Below, piece after piece: positions 46,634 through 56,507 of a stretch of 64,000 nucleotides of DNA; the first letter of the stretch is position 1; the number at the start of each line of letters is the position of its first letter. Both the position numbers and the translations under genes were made by a program. The DNA is from Paraburkholderia antibiotica (GTDB lineage: Bacteria > Pseudomonadota > Gammaproteobacteria > Burkholderiales > Burkholderiaceae). The stretch is from contig NZ_JABBFZ010000014.1 of NCBI RefSeq assembly GCF_012927125.1, positions 124,001 through 188,000 on the forward strand. The letters are read 5' to 3'. The notes under the pieces are model-generated. The model searched no databases and had not been told where the DNA came from. It saw only the letters and a program-made list of their open reading frames with translations.

Positions 46634-48870
46634 GCATTGTCGTTAAAGAGTTGAAAGACGTACGCCCGCCACTGCTGTGGGAGCCGAATGCTGGTCCAGA
46701 GACGGACGACTTCGTTAAGCGGAAGCAGGCCAACGACCAGATTCCGCCTGTGGCACTGCAACGGGTCGTTTTCGAAGCTCAGCAAATCCTGGGCCGTTGT
46801 GTAGACCCAACAAAGGGGCCCGAGGGTGCGACCGGCCTCGCGGTCGGGTATGTCCAGAGTGGTAAGACGCTCTCGTTCACGACGCTGGCCGCACTCGCTC
46901 GCGACAACGGCTACGGAATGGTCGTCCTCATCGCTGGCGTGCTCGACAACCTGCTCAAGCAGACGCTTACGCGCTTGACGGCGGACCTCAACCTTGCTGG
47001 GGGGCTTGCTCGGCCGTGGGTACTAGTTGATAGGCCAACGCCTGGTAAAGCTTCCGCGACGCAGTTGCAGCAGCATCTTACGAAGTGGAGTGACCCGAGC
47101 CTGTCGCCCCAAAAGAAGCGCACCGTGATGGTGGTCGTGCTGAAGAATCACAAGCGTATGGGGAATCTACGTGCATGTCTGAAGGGTCTCGACCTGAGCG
47201 CGGTGCCGACTCTTGTCATCGACGATGAGGCAGACCAGGCGAGCCTGAATAACTTCGCATATTCGAACAGGCGCACTGGAAGCAATAAGAAGAGTACGAA
47301 CTATAGTGAAGTTACGGCACTGAAGGCGCTTCTCCCACATCATACCTACGTTCAGTACACCGCTACGCCGCAGGCTCCGCTGCTTGTCGGGCTTTCCGAT
47401 GCCCTATCGCCGAGCTTCGCAGAATTGTTAAGCCCAGGCGACGGTTACGTCGGTGGCAAAGTGCTATTCGCACCGGGCGCGAGATATTCGCGTGCAATTC
47501 CAGATGAAGAAGCCGATGCTTCGCTCGCAACGTCAACTGACGGACCGCCTTCAACACTGGTCGATGCACTGCGGATATTTCTTCTGGGCGCGTGTGCAGT
47601 CGAGGAGTCTGGGAAGATTGCTCACCGCACAATGATGGTTCATCCGTCGCACCACACGGAGAATCACAAAGACTACCAAGTTTGGATTGCGGACTTAGTA
47701 GGTGCATGGCGCTCCATGGCAAGCAACGCGGCATTGAAGGACGAGTTCTTCGAGCATTTTCGCAGGGCGCATACTGACCTAGCAGAAACCGTCGGGAATA
47801 CGCTTCCCTCTCTCGAGGTGCTCGTGGGCCACATGTCGTACGTCTTGAAAACGGTGAACTATCGGGAAGTGAACTCGACTGGACCTGGCTCCGAGCCAGT
47901 GGACTGGTCCGGCTGCGAATATTGGATTCTGGTGGGCGGGGCAAAGCTCGACCGGGGTTTCACCGTCGAGGGACTTACCGTGACCTACATGCCCCGTCCG
48001 ATGGGCGTGGGCAATGCGGACAATCTTCAGCAGCGTGCGCGGTTCTATGGCTATAAGCAAAAGTACGTCGGCTACTGCCGCATTTACCTAAGGCGAGAAG
48101 TCAGAGACGCTTTCCGTAACTACGTCGAGCATGAGGAGGCGATACATGAAAGCCTCCGAAAGACTCGTGGCGAGGCGCTGAGCAAATGGAATCGCCAGTT
48201 CACCCTCGACGGAGCCATGAATCCCACTCGCAGGAATGTCATTGGCATTCCCTTGGAGGAGGTTGTTGCCTCCAACTGGGTTCATCCGAAAGCGGCATAT
48301 GTGGACCGGGACTGTGTCGAAGACAATCGCCAAGTCTTCAAGGACTTCATAGCGCAACTCGGGGGGCTCAACAACGGAGTAGCCGCCAACGATGTAGACC
48401 CCGAGCGCTACATCGACAAGCGCTCAGGCAAGAAGAACATTCTGTTCGAGAATGTGTCTCTCGAGACAGTCATCGATGGCTTGCTTGAGCGACTGCGCAT
48501 GGGTGACGGCGATGACGCCGTGCAGAGGGTCGGCTGCGTTCTCGCGTTGCGACAACTCATCAAGGACGGGCAGACGCATGCAGATGTCTTCGTCATTGGC
48601 GAACTCGAGCCGCAAAATCGCAGTAAGAAAGGTAAAGCGATTAACCAGGTTTTCCAGGGCAAGAATCCCGACACGACAGACCGCACGCAGTTGCTGTACG
48701 GCGGTGACCGAGACTTCGCATCGGCAAGTCGGGTCTCGCTGCATCTTCGCGCATTCAATCTGCTGAACGCGAATACGAGGGCGACGGAAGAAAAGAACGT
48801 GCCTTGGTTTGCGATGCATGTGCCCGAATCGCTCAAGAAGCGATTGCTGATACAAGCGGAGGGCGTGTAA
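46630..48870 (+). CDS. Z1-domain protein, superfamily-II helicase-like ATPase
   Basis: 746 aa. Walker A GYVQSGKT (73-80), Walker B DDEAD (198-202), a TAT-type motif III YTATPQAPLLV (~240), and an arginine-finger motif VI QQRARFYGYKQKY. These fit an SF2 helicase core with the Z1 domain in the middle to C-terminal part (GAKLDRGFTVEGLTVTYMPR). The family is found with GHKL ATPases and nucleases in predicted restriction systems. ATGA overlap with the preceding gene; the PD-(D/E)XK gene starts immediately after its stop. Substrate DNA state is unknown. Confidence 0.88.
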   Translation: MSIVVKELKDVRPPLLWEPNAGPETDDFVKRKQANDQIPPVALQRVVFEAQQILGRCVDPTKGPEGATGLAVGYVQSGKTLSFTTLAALARDNGYGMVVLIAGVLDNLLKQTLTRLTADLNLAGGLARPWVLVDRPTPGKASATQLQQHLTKWSDPSLSPQKKRTVMVVVLKNHKRMGNLRACLKGLDLSAVPTLVIDDEADQASLNNFAYSNRRTGSNKKSTNYSEVTALKALLPHHTYVQYTATPQAPLLVGLSDALSPSFAELLSPGDGYVGGKVLFAPGARYSRAIPDEEADASLATSTDGPPSTLVDALRIFLLGACAVEESGKIAHRTMMVHPSHHTENHKDYQVWIADLVGAWRSMASNAALKDEFFEHFRRAHTDLAETVGNTLPSLEVLVGHMSYVLKTVNYREVNSTGPGSEPVDWSGCEYWILVGGAKLDRGFTVEGLTVTYMPRPMGVGNADNLQQRARFYGYKQKYVGYCRIYLRREVRDAFRNYVEHEEAIHESLRKTRGEALSKWNRQFTLDGAMNPTRRNVIGIPLEEVVASNWVHPKAAYVDRDCVEDNRQVFKDFIAQLGGLNNGVAANDVDPERYIDKRSGKKNILFENVSLETVIDGLLERLRMGDGDDAVQRVGCVLALRQLIKDGQTHADVFVIGELEPQNRSKKGKAINQVFQGKNPDTTDRTQLLYGGDRDFASASRVSLHLRAFNLLNANTRATEEKNVPWFAMHVPESLKKRLLIQAEGV

Positions 48871-49830
48871 GTGCAGGCCTCTCTGTGGCAGCAGTTCCAA
48901 GCGCTAAGGAAATCGAGTGACGGGGAGGCATCGGGGACAATCCGGTGCGGTGCAGGTCAACGACATCTCCTGCTGAAAGGCGAGCGTGACGAACCGATTC
49001 TCTTGCTCGCGACGGCACAACGGCGCTCGCCTAGGGCGCCTATCAGGCTTAAGCACGTTAGCATCCAGTTCGATGCTCGCTACGAGTTGACCTCCACTGA
49101 CACCGGGAAGTCGTCGAGCGAATGGTTTTGCAAGGTCGCGTGTGACGCCAGCAGCGCATCGTTACATGGTTACTTTGTCGAACTGCTTGCGGCAACAGCG
49201 AATGCTCTCCCAGGCCCGCTCGATGATTCAGCCGTCGACGAGGCCGTCGAGGCACTGATGGAACTGTTCCGAAAAATGGCTGTGCCGTCTCGGGCATCCA
49301 TGACGGGACTCTGGGGAGAACTGCTTCTCATAAATGCCTCATCGTCACCGCAAACGATGGTCGACGCGTGGCATGTTGCGCCAACCGACGATTTTGATTT
49401 CGCCACCGACGCTTTCCGGATTGAGGTGAAATCGACCACCAGCACAATTCGGGAGCACGAATTCTCGTTGCGGCAGGTTCGGTCCCGCCGGCCAGATGAC
49501 TTCATAGCCAGTGTTGTGCTTCGAAGCAGCGCAGACGGATTGTCGGTCCTTGACCTTGCCCGCCGTATCGCGCCGCAACTCACCGACGCGGGGCAGGCAA
49601 AGCTGTGGCAACTGATTATCGAGACCTTGGGCGACGACGCAGAGTCGACCGAGTGGCAGGCGTTTGACGTGGCGGCTGCGGCAGCATCGATTATGCTGGT
49701 GCCGGCTACCCACATACCGGCACCTTCAATTGCTCCAGGCGATGCTCAGGTCGTGTCGGACGTGCGCTTCAGGGCGCAGATTGGAATTGTCTGCAGTCAA
49801 CATGCTGTGCCCGTTTCAACTCTCCTTTGA
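48871..49830 (+). CDS. PD-(D/E)XK-motif protein (DUF4420-like), predicted endonuclease
   Basis: 319 aa, GTG start abutting the Z1 stop. The nuclease-type motif is visible: GLWGELLLI with E150, then TDDFDFATDAFRIEVKSTTS with D176 and E185-x-K187. This is the pattern of PD-(D/E)XK enzymes and of the PF14390/DUF4420 family. No other domain is seen. With the Z1 ATPase it would form the cleavage module of the system; the cut-site type is not deducible. Confidence 0.87.
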   Translation: MQASLWQQFQALRKSSDGEASGTIRCGAGQRHLLLKGERDEPILLLATAQRRSPRAPIRLKHVSIQFDARYELTSTDTGKSSSEWFCKVACDASSASLHGYFVELLAATANALPGPLDDSAVDEAVEALMELFRKMAVPSRASMTGLWGELLLINASSSPQTMVDAWHVAPTDDFDFATDAFRIEVKSTTSTIREHEFSLRQVRSRRPDDFIASVVLRSSADGLSVLDLARRIAPQLTDAGQAKLWQLIIETLGDDAESTEWQAFDVAAAAASIMLVPATHIPAPSIAPGDAQVVSDVRFRAQIGIVCSQHAVPVSTLL

Positions 49831-49916
49831 GTTCGCAAGGCGTCGCAGTCGTTCGGTAACTGGCCTTCAATGCCTTCATCCGTCGGACGGTTACCCATGC
49901 GTAATGGAGCATCCGT

Positions 49917-50165
49917 ATGAAAGAAAGATGCGAGAGCTGCGGTTGCACCCCGAAATCCCCTCGCCGTCGCTGTGGTACATGCAAAAAACTCGTTTGCGTC
50001 AGCAACTGTTGGGTGCCACGGGACAAGTGCTGCCGGCGATGTGCGCCGAGCACATATCTTGGTGCCGGTTACACGGAAAGCAGTAGCAATCGCTGCAAAT
50101 TCTGCGATGCGGAAATCGGCAATAGGGACAGCCGTTGCAGTAAATGCTTCGGTTTAGTTTATTGA
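49917..50165 (+). CDS. Small cysteine-rich zinc-ribbon protein
   Basis: 82 aa with 15 cysteines in paired arrangement: CESCGC, CGTCKKLVC, CCRRC, CKFC, CSKC, forming at least two zinc ribbons. GGAG lies 7 bases upstream of the ATG, as expected for a real gene. It is the last ORF of the island, 86 bp after the PD-(D/E)XK gene. No family is recognised. It may be a DNA- or RNA-binding accessory or a separate small gene. Confidence 0.6.
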   Translation: MKERCESCGCTPKSPRRRCGTCKKLVCVSNCWVPRDKCCRRCAPSTYLGAGYTESSSNRCKFCDAEIGNRDSRCSKCFGLVY

Positions 50166-50271
50166 TGACAGCATGTCCGATTTGGCTTCCCCCTTTGCCA
50201 TACTGTGTTGCGAGATGAATGCGCCCTCGGCGGGAAATCCAGTGCAGTAATAGCAAAGAGTGCAAAACAAG

Positions 50272-50303
50272 ACGGCCACCTCATTGAGGTGGCCGTTGTT
50301 CTT
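50272..50303. terminator. Bidirectional terminator between island and gyrB
   Basis: Near-perfect 12-bp inverted repeat ACGGCCACCTCA / TGAGGTGGCCGT (50272-50296) with T-rich ends on both strands. It separates the rightward island from leftward gyrB. Confidence 0.8.
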
Positions 50304-50419
50304 TTCCGAATGGCAACCGGTCAGACGCCATCAGTCCGAGCTATCAAGGCACATCTATCAATAAAAATCCAGATGGATGCTTCCCAAAATCCAGCTTTAT
50401 GGTTCCCGCTACACTATCC

Positions 50420-52891
50420 TCAAACATCAATATTCCCCGCCCTCAACGCATTAGACTCGATGAAAGCCCGACGCGGCTCCACATCATCCCCCATCAGCGT
50501 AGTAAAGATGCCGTCGGCAGCAATAGCATCCTCAATCTGCACTCGCAGCAACCGCCGCACAGTCGGGTCCATCGTAGTTTCCCAAAGCTGCCCAGGATTC
50601 ATCTCACCCAAGCCCTTATAGCGCTGCTTCGACATATTCCGTTCAGCATCGGCAAGCAGCCACTTCATCGCACTCTTGAAGTCGGTAACCGCCATACTCC
50701 GCTCGCCACGCTTAATCACAGCGCCAGCCCCAATCAGCCCCTTAAACGTATTAGCCGTATTAATGAGCTGCTGATAATCCGCCGTCAGCTGAAACTCTTC
50801 ATCGAGCACGGAAATCTTCTGATTACCGTGATGCGTGCGCGCGACGCGCAGCGAGCGCAGTTCCCGCACCGGGTCATACATCGTCGTCACGGTCACTTCA
50901 GGCTTCAGCGCATCGTCCCGCAGCTTCGCTTCGAGCGCACGAGCCGAAACCTCGGCCGCCTGCTCGCTGGACAGATCGATCGCGACGCCATCCATCACCG
51001 CCTCGAGCGCACCCGCGTCATACAGCCGGCTCAACCGGTCCACCACTGCCTGCGCCAACAGATAAGCCCGCGCCAATTCGCCCAGCGCATCGCCGGTAAT
51101 CGGCGTCGCATTTTCAGAAGCGACCAGTTCCGAGCCCTGCAACGCGAGCCGCAGAATATGCGCGTTCACCTCAGACTCGTCCTTCAGATACCGCTCATCC
51201 TTACCCGCCTTGATCTTGTACAGCGGCGGCTGCGCGATATAGATATACCCGCGCTCGATCATCTCCGGCATCTGCCGATAGAAGAACGTCAGCAACAGTG
51301 TCCGGATGTGCGCGCCGTCCACGTCAGCATCGGTCATGATGATGATGCGGTGATAGCGCAGCTTGTCGAGGTTGTAGTCTTCCTTGCCGATCCCGCAACC
51401 GAGCGCGGTGATCAGCGTGACGATCTGCTCCGACGAAAGCAGCTTGTCGTAACGCGCCTTCTCGACGTTCAGCACCTTGCCGCGCAGCGGCAAAATTGCC
51501 TGGAACTTCCGGTCACGTCCCTGCTTCGCCGAGCCACCCGCCGAGTCGCCCTCGACGATATAAATTTCCGACTTCGCCGGATCTTTCTCCTGGCAGTCCG
51601 CGAGCTTGCCCGGCAGACCAACGCCGTCGAGCACGCCCTTGCGCCGCGTCATCTCGCGCGCCTTGCGCGCCGCATCGCGCGCACGCGCCGCGTCGACGAT
51701 CTTGCCGCAGATGATCTTCGCGTCACCCGGCGTTTCGAGCAGGAATTCCTCCAGCGCCTTCGCGACGACTTCTTCCACCGGCGCGCGTACTTCCGACGAC
51801 ACGAGTTTGTCTTTCGTCTGCGAGCTGAACTTCGGCTCCGGCACCTTCACCGACAGCACGCACGAAAGCCCTTCACGCATGTCGTCGCCGGACGTCTCGA
51901 CCTTCGCCTTCTTCGCGACTTCGTGATCGGCGATGTACTTGTTCAGCACGCGCGTCATCGCCGCACGCAGACCGGTCAGGTGCGTGCCGCCGTCGCGCTG
52001 CGGAATGTTGTTGGTGAAGCACAGCACGTTTTCGTTGTAGCTGTCGTTCCACTGCATTGCCACTTCCACCCCCACACCCTCCTTCTCGCCGATGATGTGG
52101 AAAATCGTGGGGTGCAGCACGGACTTGTTCTTGTTGATGTACTCGACAAAGCCCTTCACGCCGCCGACGAACGCGAAATCCTCTTCCTTGCCCGAGCGCT
52201 GATCCAGCAGACGGATCCGCACGCCGTTATTGAGGAACGACAGTTCGCGAATCCGCTTGGCGAGGATGTCGTAGTGGTATTCAACATTGCCGAAAATCGT
52301 CTCGTCGGCCATGAAATGCACTTCGGTGCCGCGGTTTTCGGTGTCGCCAACCACCTGCATCGGTGACGTCATCACGCCGTCGATTTCTTCGAGCACGCGG
52401 TTCTGCGGCACGCCACGGTGGAATTCCATGAAGTGCTTCTTGCCGTCGCGGCGCACGGTCAGGCGCAGCCATGCCGAGAGCGCGTTCACGCACGACACGC
52501 CCACGCCGTGCAGGCCGCCCGACACCTTGTAGCTGTTCTGGTCGAACTTGCCGCCGGCGTGCAGCTCGGTCATCACGATTTCGGCGGCGCTGCGCTTCGG
52601 ATCGTGCTTGTCGTCCATCTTCAGGCCGGTCGGCACGCCGCGGCCGTTGTCGGTGATCGAGATCGAGTTGTCGGCGTGGATGATCACCTGGATGTCGTTG
52701 CAATGTCCGGCGAGCGCTTCGTCGATCGAGTTGTCGAGCACTTCGAACACGAGGTGGTGCAAACCGGTGCCATCCGATGTATCCCCGATGTACATCCCAG
52801 GACGCTTGCGCACCGCCTCCAGACCTTCGAGGATCTGGATGGACGAGGCGCCGTAGCTGTTATCGGGCTGCGTATTGTTCGTTTCAGTCAT
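50420..52891 (-). CDS. gyrB: DNA gyrase subunit B
   Basis: 823 aa. GHKL ATPase domain (RKRPGMYIGD, EVLDNSIDEAL, TDNGRGVP), transducer, TOPRIM domain with EGDSAGGSAKQGRDR and DADVDGAHIRTL, and C-terminal tail. Typical beta-proteobacterial length; the TOPRIM insertion is present. It is third in the leftward dnaA-dnaN-gyrB order. Confidence 0.98.
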   Translation of the reverse strand: MTETNNTQPDNSYGASSIQILEGLEAVRKRPGMYIGDTSDGTGLHHLVFEVLDNSIDEALAGHCNDIQVIIHADNSISITDNGRGVPTGLKMDDKHDPKRSAAEIVMTELHAGGKFDQNSYKVSGGLHGVGVSCVNALSAWLRLTVRRDGKKHFMEFHRGVPQNRVLEEIDGVMTSPMQVVGDTENRGTEVHFMADETIFGNVEYHYDILAKRIRELSFLNNGVRIRLLDQRSGKEEDFAFVGGVKGFVEYINKNKSVLHPTIFHIIGEKEGVGVEVAMQWNDSYNENVLCFTNNIPQRDGGTHLTGLRAAMTRVLNKYIADHEVAKKAKVETSGDDMREGLSCVLSVKVPEPKFSSQTKDKLVSSEVRAPVEEVVAKALEEFLLETPGDAKIICGKIVDAARARDAARKAREMTRRKGVLDGVGLPGKLADCQEKDPAKSEIYIVEGDSAGGSAKQGRDRKFQAILPLRGKVLNVEKARYDKLLSSEQIVTLITALGCGIGKEDYNLDKLRYHRIIIMTDADVDGAHIRTLLLTFFYRQMPEMIERGYIYIAQPPLYKIKAGKDERYLKDESEVNAHILRLALQGSELVASENATPITGDALGELARAYLLAQAVVDRLSRLYDAGALEAVMDGVAIDLSSEQAAEVSARALEAKLRDDALKPEVTVTTMYDPVRELRSLRVARTHHGNQKISVLDEEFQLTADYQQLINTANTFKGLIGAGAVIKRGERSMAVTDFKSAMKWLLADAERNMSKQRYKGLGEMNPGQLWETTMDPTVRRLLRVQIEDAIAADGIFTTLMGDDVEPRRAFIESNALRAGNIDV

Positions 52892-52958
52892 GGATTTTTT
52901 CCGGTTCTGCGTTGCTGCTTGGTTGCTGCTCGGGACTTTTCAAAACGCCATAAAAACG

Positions 52959-52985
52959 CCAAAGGGGCGCTGCGCCCCTTGGTGT
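52959..52985 (-). terminator. Terminator between dnaN and gyrB
   Basis: Stem CCAAGGGGCG / CGCCCCTTTGG (one bulged or mismatched position) on the minus strand followed by GTTTTT. A T-run occurs on both sides. Confidence 0.7.
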
Positions 52986-53005
52986 TTTTGTTGATGTTGG
53001 CCGCG

Positions 53006-54109
53006 TCAGATGCGCATCGGCATCACCACGTATTTGAATTCGTCGTTCTCGGGAATCGTAATCAGCGCGCTGGAGCTGGCGTCACCCAAGCTCACCTGCA
53101 GCGTGTCGACCTTCAGGTTCGCGAGCACGTCGAGCAGATACGTGACGTTGAACCCGATATCGACGCTGTCGCCGTCGTATGCGATTTCCAGTTCTTCCTG
53201 CGCCTCTTCCTGATCGGCGTTGGTCGACATGATCTTCAACTGGCCCGGCTCGATGATGCAGCGCACGCCCTTGAATTTGTCCGACGTCAAAATCGCCGCG
53301 CGTTGCAGCGAGCGCTGCAGTTCTTCGCGGCCGATTTCGAACCTGTTCTTGTGCGACTTCGGAATCACGCGCTGGAAGTCGGGGAACTTGCCTTCCACGA
53401 GCTTCGACACGAGTTCGACCTGGCCGAACGTGAACTTGACCTGGGTCTGCGCGATGTCGATCTTGACCGTGTCGTCGATGTCTTCGAGCAGGCGTTGCAA
53501 TTCGAGAATCGTCTTGCGCGGGATGATCACTTCCTGACGCGCGAACGAACCCTCGATCTTCATCGACGAGAACGCGAGACGGTGGCCGTCCGTCGCGACC
53601 GCCATCAGCTGGTCGCCGTCCACCACCAGCAGCATGCCGTTCAGGTAGTAGCGGATGTCCTGCTGGGCCATCGAGAAATGGACCATGCCGAGCAACTGGC
53701 GGAATGTTTTTTGCGGAACCACGAGGCTCGCGCCGTAGTCTTTAGCTTGCGCGACGGTCGGGAATTCGTCTGCGGCGAGCGTTTGCAGCGCAAAGCGGCT
53801 CTTGCCGGATTGCACGGTCAGGCGCTTGTCGTTCAGGGTGAGCGTGACCTGGCCGTCGGGCATCGCGCGCAGAATATCGAGGAGCTTGCGCGCTGCCACC
53901 GTGGTCGCGACCGAATCGCCGCCTACGCCGAAATCGGCGCGCGTGGTGATCTGCAACTCGAGGTCGGTCGACAGGAACGATACGTCAGGACCGTTCTTGG
54001 TGATCAGCAAATTGGCGAGGATCGGCAACGTATGGCGGCGTTCGACGATGCCGCTCACGGTTTGCAGCGGCCTGAGGAGGTTATCGCGTTCGGTCTTGAC
54101 CAGTTGCAT
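53006..54109 (-). CDS. dnaN: DNA polymerase III beta subunit (sliding clamp)
   Basis: 367 aa, three clamp domains; starts MQLVKTERDNLLRPLQ and ends DEFKYVVMPMRI, the expected C-terminus. The start at 54109 has GAAGGAAC upstream. A 28-residue frame extension is rejected. 280 bp of intergenic DNA separates it from dnaA and contains a GC-rich hairpin CCGCCCG / CGGGCGG (54222-54242). Confidence 0.97.
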   Translation of the reverse strand: MQLVKTERDNLLRPLQTVSGIVERRHTLPILANLLITKNGPDVSFLSTDLELQITTRADFGVGGDSVATTVAARKLLDILRAMPDGQVTLTLNDKRLTVQSGKSRFALQTLAADEFPTVAQAKDYGASLVVPQKTFRQLLGMVHFSMAQQDIRYYLNGMLLVVDGDQLMAVATDGHRLAFSSMKIEGSFARQEVIIPRKTILELQRLLEDIDDTVKIDIAQTQVKFTFGQVELVSKLVEGKFPDFQRVIPKSHKNRFEIGREELQRSLQRAAILTSDKFKGVRCIIEPGQLKIMSTNADQEEAQEELEIAYDGDSVDIGFNVTYLLDVLANLKVDTLQVSLGDASSSALITIPENDEFKYVVMPMRI

Positions 54110-54389
54110 AGGGTTCCTTCGTTGATATAACGGCCTGCACGCCTTACGGGACAAGCTTTCCAGCGTGCAGCCGCGGCTCCCCGCCGGCGCCACGAAAAGC
54201 GCCCGTCACGGCGTGAAATCCGCCCGCGGCCGCCGGGCGGTTAAACCTGTATTGTGCCTGAAAACGGAACCGCCTCACTAAAATGGGGGCGAGTTCGGGA
54301 ATAAACAGGTCGATTTTGCGGCAGCGGGATTCGGGCTGCGATGTTCCCCGCCGCCGGCCCCCGGGTTCAGTCGGGCGCGATCGGCGCAC

Positions 54390-55979
54390 CTAGCCCTTCA
54401 GCGTCTGTTCCAGCACGTGCAGCTCATGGTTCAGCTGCGCGTCCTTGCTACGCTCGTCGGCGATCTTGCGCACCGCGTGCAGCACCGTCGTGTGGTCGCG
54501 CCCGCCGAACAGCTCGCCGATTTCCGGCAGGCTCTTCTGCGTCAGCTCCTTGGCCAGATACATCGCGATCTGCCGCGGCCGCGCGATGTTCGCCGGACGC
54601 TTCTTCGAATACATGTCCGCGACTTTGATGCTGTAGAAGTCGGCGACCGTTTTCTGGATGTTTTCCACCGAAATCTGCCGGTTCTGCACCGTCAGCAGGT
54701 CTTTCAGCGCTTCCTTGGTCAGCTCGATCGTGATTTCGCGGCCGTGGAATTTCGAGTACGCGAGGATCTTGCGCAGCGCGCCTTCGAGTTCGCGCACGTT
54801 CGAGCGCAAATGTTTCGCGACGAAGAACGCGACGTCCTCGTTCAGGCTCACGAACTCCGATTGCGCCTTGCGCATCAGAATCGCGACGCGCATTTCGAGC
54901 TCGGGCGGCTCGATCGCCACCGTCAGGCCGGAGTCGAAGCGCGAGATCAGGCGGTCGTCGATACCCGAGATTTCTTTCGGATACGTGTCGCTCGTGATGA
55001 TCACCTGCGCCTTGTTCGCGACCAGCGCCTCGAACGCGTAGAAGAATTCTTCCTGCGTGCGCGACTTGCCCGAAAAGAACTGAATATCGTCGATCAGCAG
55101 CAGATCGAGCGAGTGGTAGTAGCGCTTGAAGTCGTCGAACGCCTTGCGCTGATACGCCTTCACGACGTCGGACACATACTGTTCCGCGTGGATGTAGCGG
55201 ATCCGCGCGCCGGCCTTGTCCATCAGCAACTGGTTGCCGATCGCGTGGATCAGGTGGGTCTTGCCGAGACCGACGCCGCCATACAGGAACAGCGGGTTAT
55301 ACGAGATGCCGGGGTTGTCGGCGACCTGGATCGCCGCGGCGCGCGCAAGCTGGTTCGCCTTACCGGTCACGAAGTTATCGAAGGTCAGCACCGGGTTCAG
55401 CTTCGAGCGCTCGTACATCGAGTCGTTTTCGCTGCCCGCCGCGGCGCCCGCGCCTTGGCCCGGACGCCAGGTGCGGCGGCCGGCGGCGGCTTCGTTCGCG
55501 TCGAGACTCGGCAGATCGAGATCGGCTGCGTCTTCGGCGGCGCTGCGCACGTTCGCGTTGTGCATGGCGAGCGCGGCGGCCGCCACAGCGGGATTCGCGC
55601 GCGCGACCTGCGCCGCCTGCACGGTGCTCACGGCCGCATCCACGGCGGCGATGCCGCCGGCATGGCCACCTTGCGGCGCGACCGGGCGCGCGGGAGACGG
55701 CGCGGGCGCCACCGCCGGGCCGCGCATGCCGGCCTTCGGATCCAGTACGAACTGCACGTCGACCGGCGCGTGCCAGAAATCGCGGGCCATATCCGCGATG
55801 CGGCCGGAGAACTGGCTCTTGACCCAGTCGAGCTTGAAGCGGTTCGGCGCGGCGATGGAAAGCGTGTTCGCATCGGCGTCGAAGGCGACCGGGGCCAACG
55901 GTTTGATCCACGTCACGTACTGCTGGGGCGTGAGCTCACGCTCCAGCAATGCGGAACAGTGTTGCCAGAAATCGTTCAT
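54390..55979 (-). CDS. dnaA: Chromosomal replication initiator DnaA
   Basis: 529 aa. Domain I (MNDFWQHCSALLERELTPQQ), a long low-complexity Ala/Pro domain II (~95-180), AAA+ domain III with GGVGLGKTHLIHAIGN and LLLIDDIQFF, and domain IV with the DnaA-box-binding signature GRDHTTVLHAVRKI. The start at 55979; the frame extends 60 residues upstream without support. Confidence 0.98.
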   Translation of the reverse strand: MNDFWQHCSALLERELTPQQYVTWIKPLAPVAFDADANTLSIAAPNRFKLDWVKSQFSGRIADMARDFWHAPVDVQFVLDPKAGMRGPAVAPAPSPARPVAPQGGHAGGIAAVDAAVSTVQAAQVARANPAVAAAALAMHNANVRSAAEDAADLDLPSLDANEAAAGRRTWRPGQGAGAAAGSENDSMYERSKLNPVLTFDNFVTGKANQLARAAAIQVADNPGISYNPLFLYGGVGLGKTHLIHAIGNQLLMDKAGARIRYIHAEQYVSDVVKAYQRKAFDDFKRYYHSLDLLLIDDIQFFSGKSRTQEEFFYAFEALVANKAQVIITSDTYPKEISGIDDRLISRFDSGLTVAIEPPELEMRVAILMRKAQSEFVSLNEDVAFFVAKHLRSNVRELEGALRKILAYSKFHGREITIELTKEALKDLLTVQNRQISVENIQKTVADFYSIKVADMYSKKRPANIARPRQIAMYLAKELTQKSLPEIGELFGGRDHTTVLHAVRKIADERSKDAQLNHELHVLEQTLKG

Positions 55980-56362
55980 CGAGTTGCTGTCGTTATGGTG
56001 TGCACGGCGGTCGCCGCTGCCCCTGTCGCGCGTGCGCAACAAGGCCCTGAGCAGCCAGGCGTGATGGCTCCAGGCGCTTGTGCCACAAGGGTTTGCGGGA
56101 CAAACGTGCCGGAGCGACGTGCAACATTTTTGGGAAGTAAGGCGAGATTCTAACGCCAAAACGGCACCGCAAGTGAGTTATCCACAGGGACGGATCACTT
56201 GGTCCGGCGGATACGGGCTGCGTCGGAAGATGGCTAAACTATTGACGGCCAACGGAAAACCAGTTTAAATAGCGGGTTCCGCGAAAACCAATTTCAGTAA
56301 ACCACCGGCCATTGCGCTTTCAGCGATGATCGCGCGGTTTTTTTCGATCAAGTGAGAGCAAC
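55980..56362. promoter_or_regulatory. Divergent dnaA-rpmH intergenic region with one perfect DnaA box
   Basis: A perfect DnaA box TTATCCACA (56178-56186) sits next to a leftward -10-like TAGAAT (56147-56152, minus) that could serve dnaA, suggesting autoregulation. The rpmH promoter lies at its right. In many bacteria this gap is part of oriC, but only one exact box is visible here. Confidence 0.6.
56242..56270 (+). promoter_or_regulatory. Promoter of the rpmH operon
   Basis: -35 TTGACG (56242-56247) and -10 TTAAAT (56265-56270) with a 17-bp spacer, 93 bp before the rpmH ATG. Confidence 0.75.
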
Positions 56363-56497
56363 ATGAAACGTACTTACCAACCTTCCGTTACCCGTCGCAA
56401 GCGCACCCACGGCTTTCGCGTTCGCATGAAGACCGCTGGCGGCCGCAAGGTCATCAACGCACGTCGCGCGAAGGGCCGCAAGCGCCTCGCGATCTAA
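56363..56497 (+). CDS. rpmH: 50S ribosomal protein L34
   Basis: 44 aa, [18 protein letters not shown]... ending RKRLAI, the universal L34 sequence. First gene of the rightward rpmH-rnpA-yidD-yidC block. Confidence 0.98.
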
Positions 56498-56507
56498 GGC
56501 AAGCGGA

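Noticed and set aside
54417..56153. 578-aa plus-strand ORF opposite dnaA
   Set aside because: Antisense shadow of dnaA with His/Arg-rich composition and no recognisable motif.
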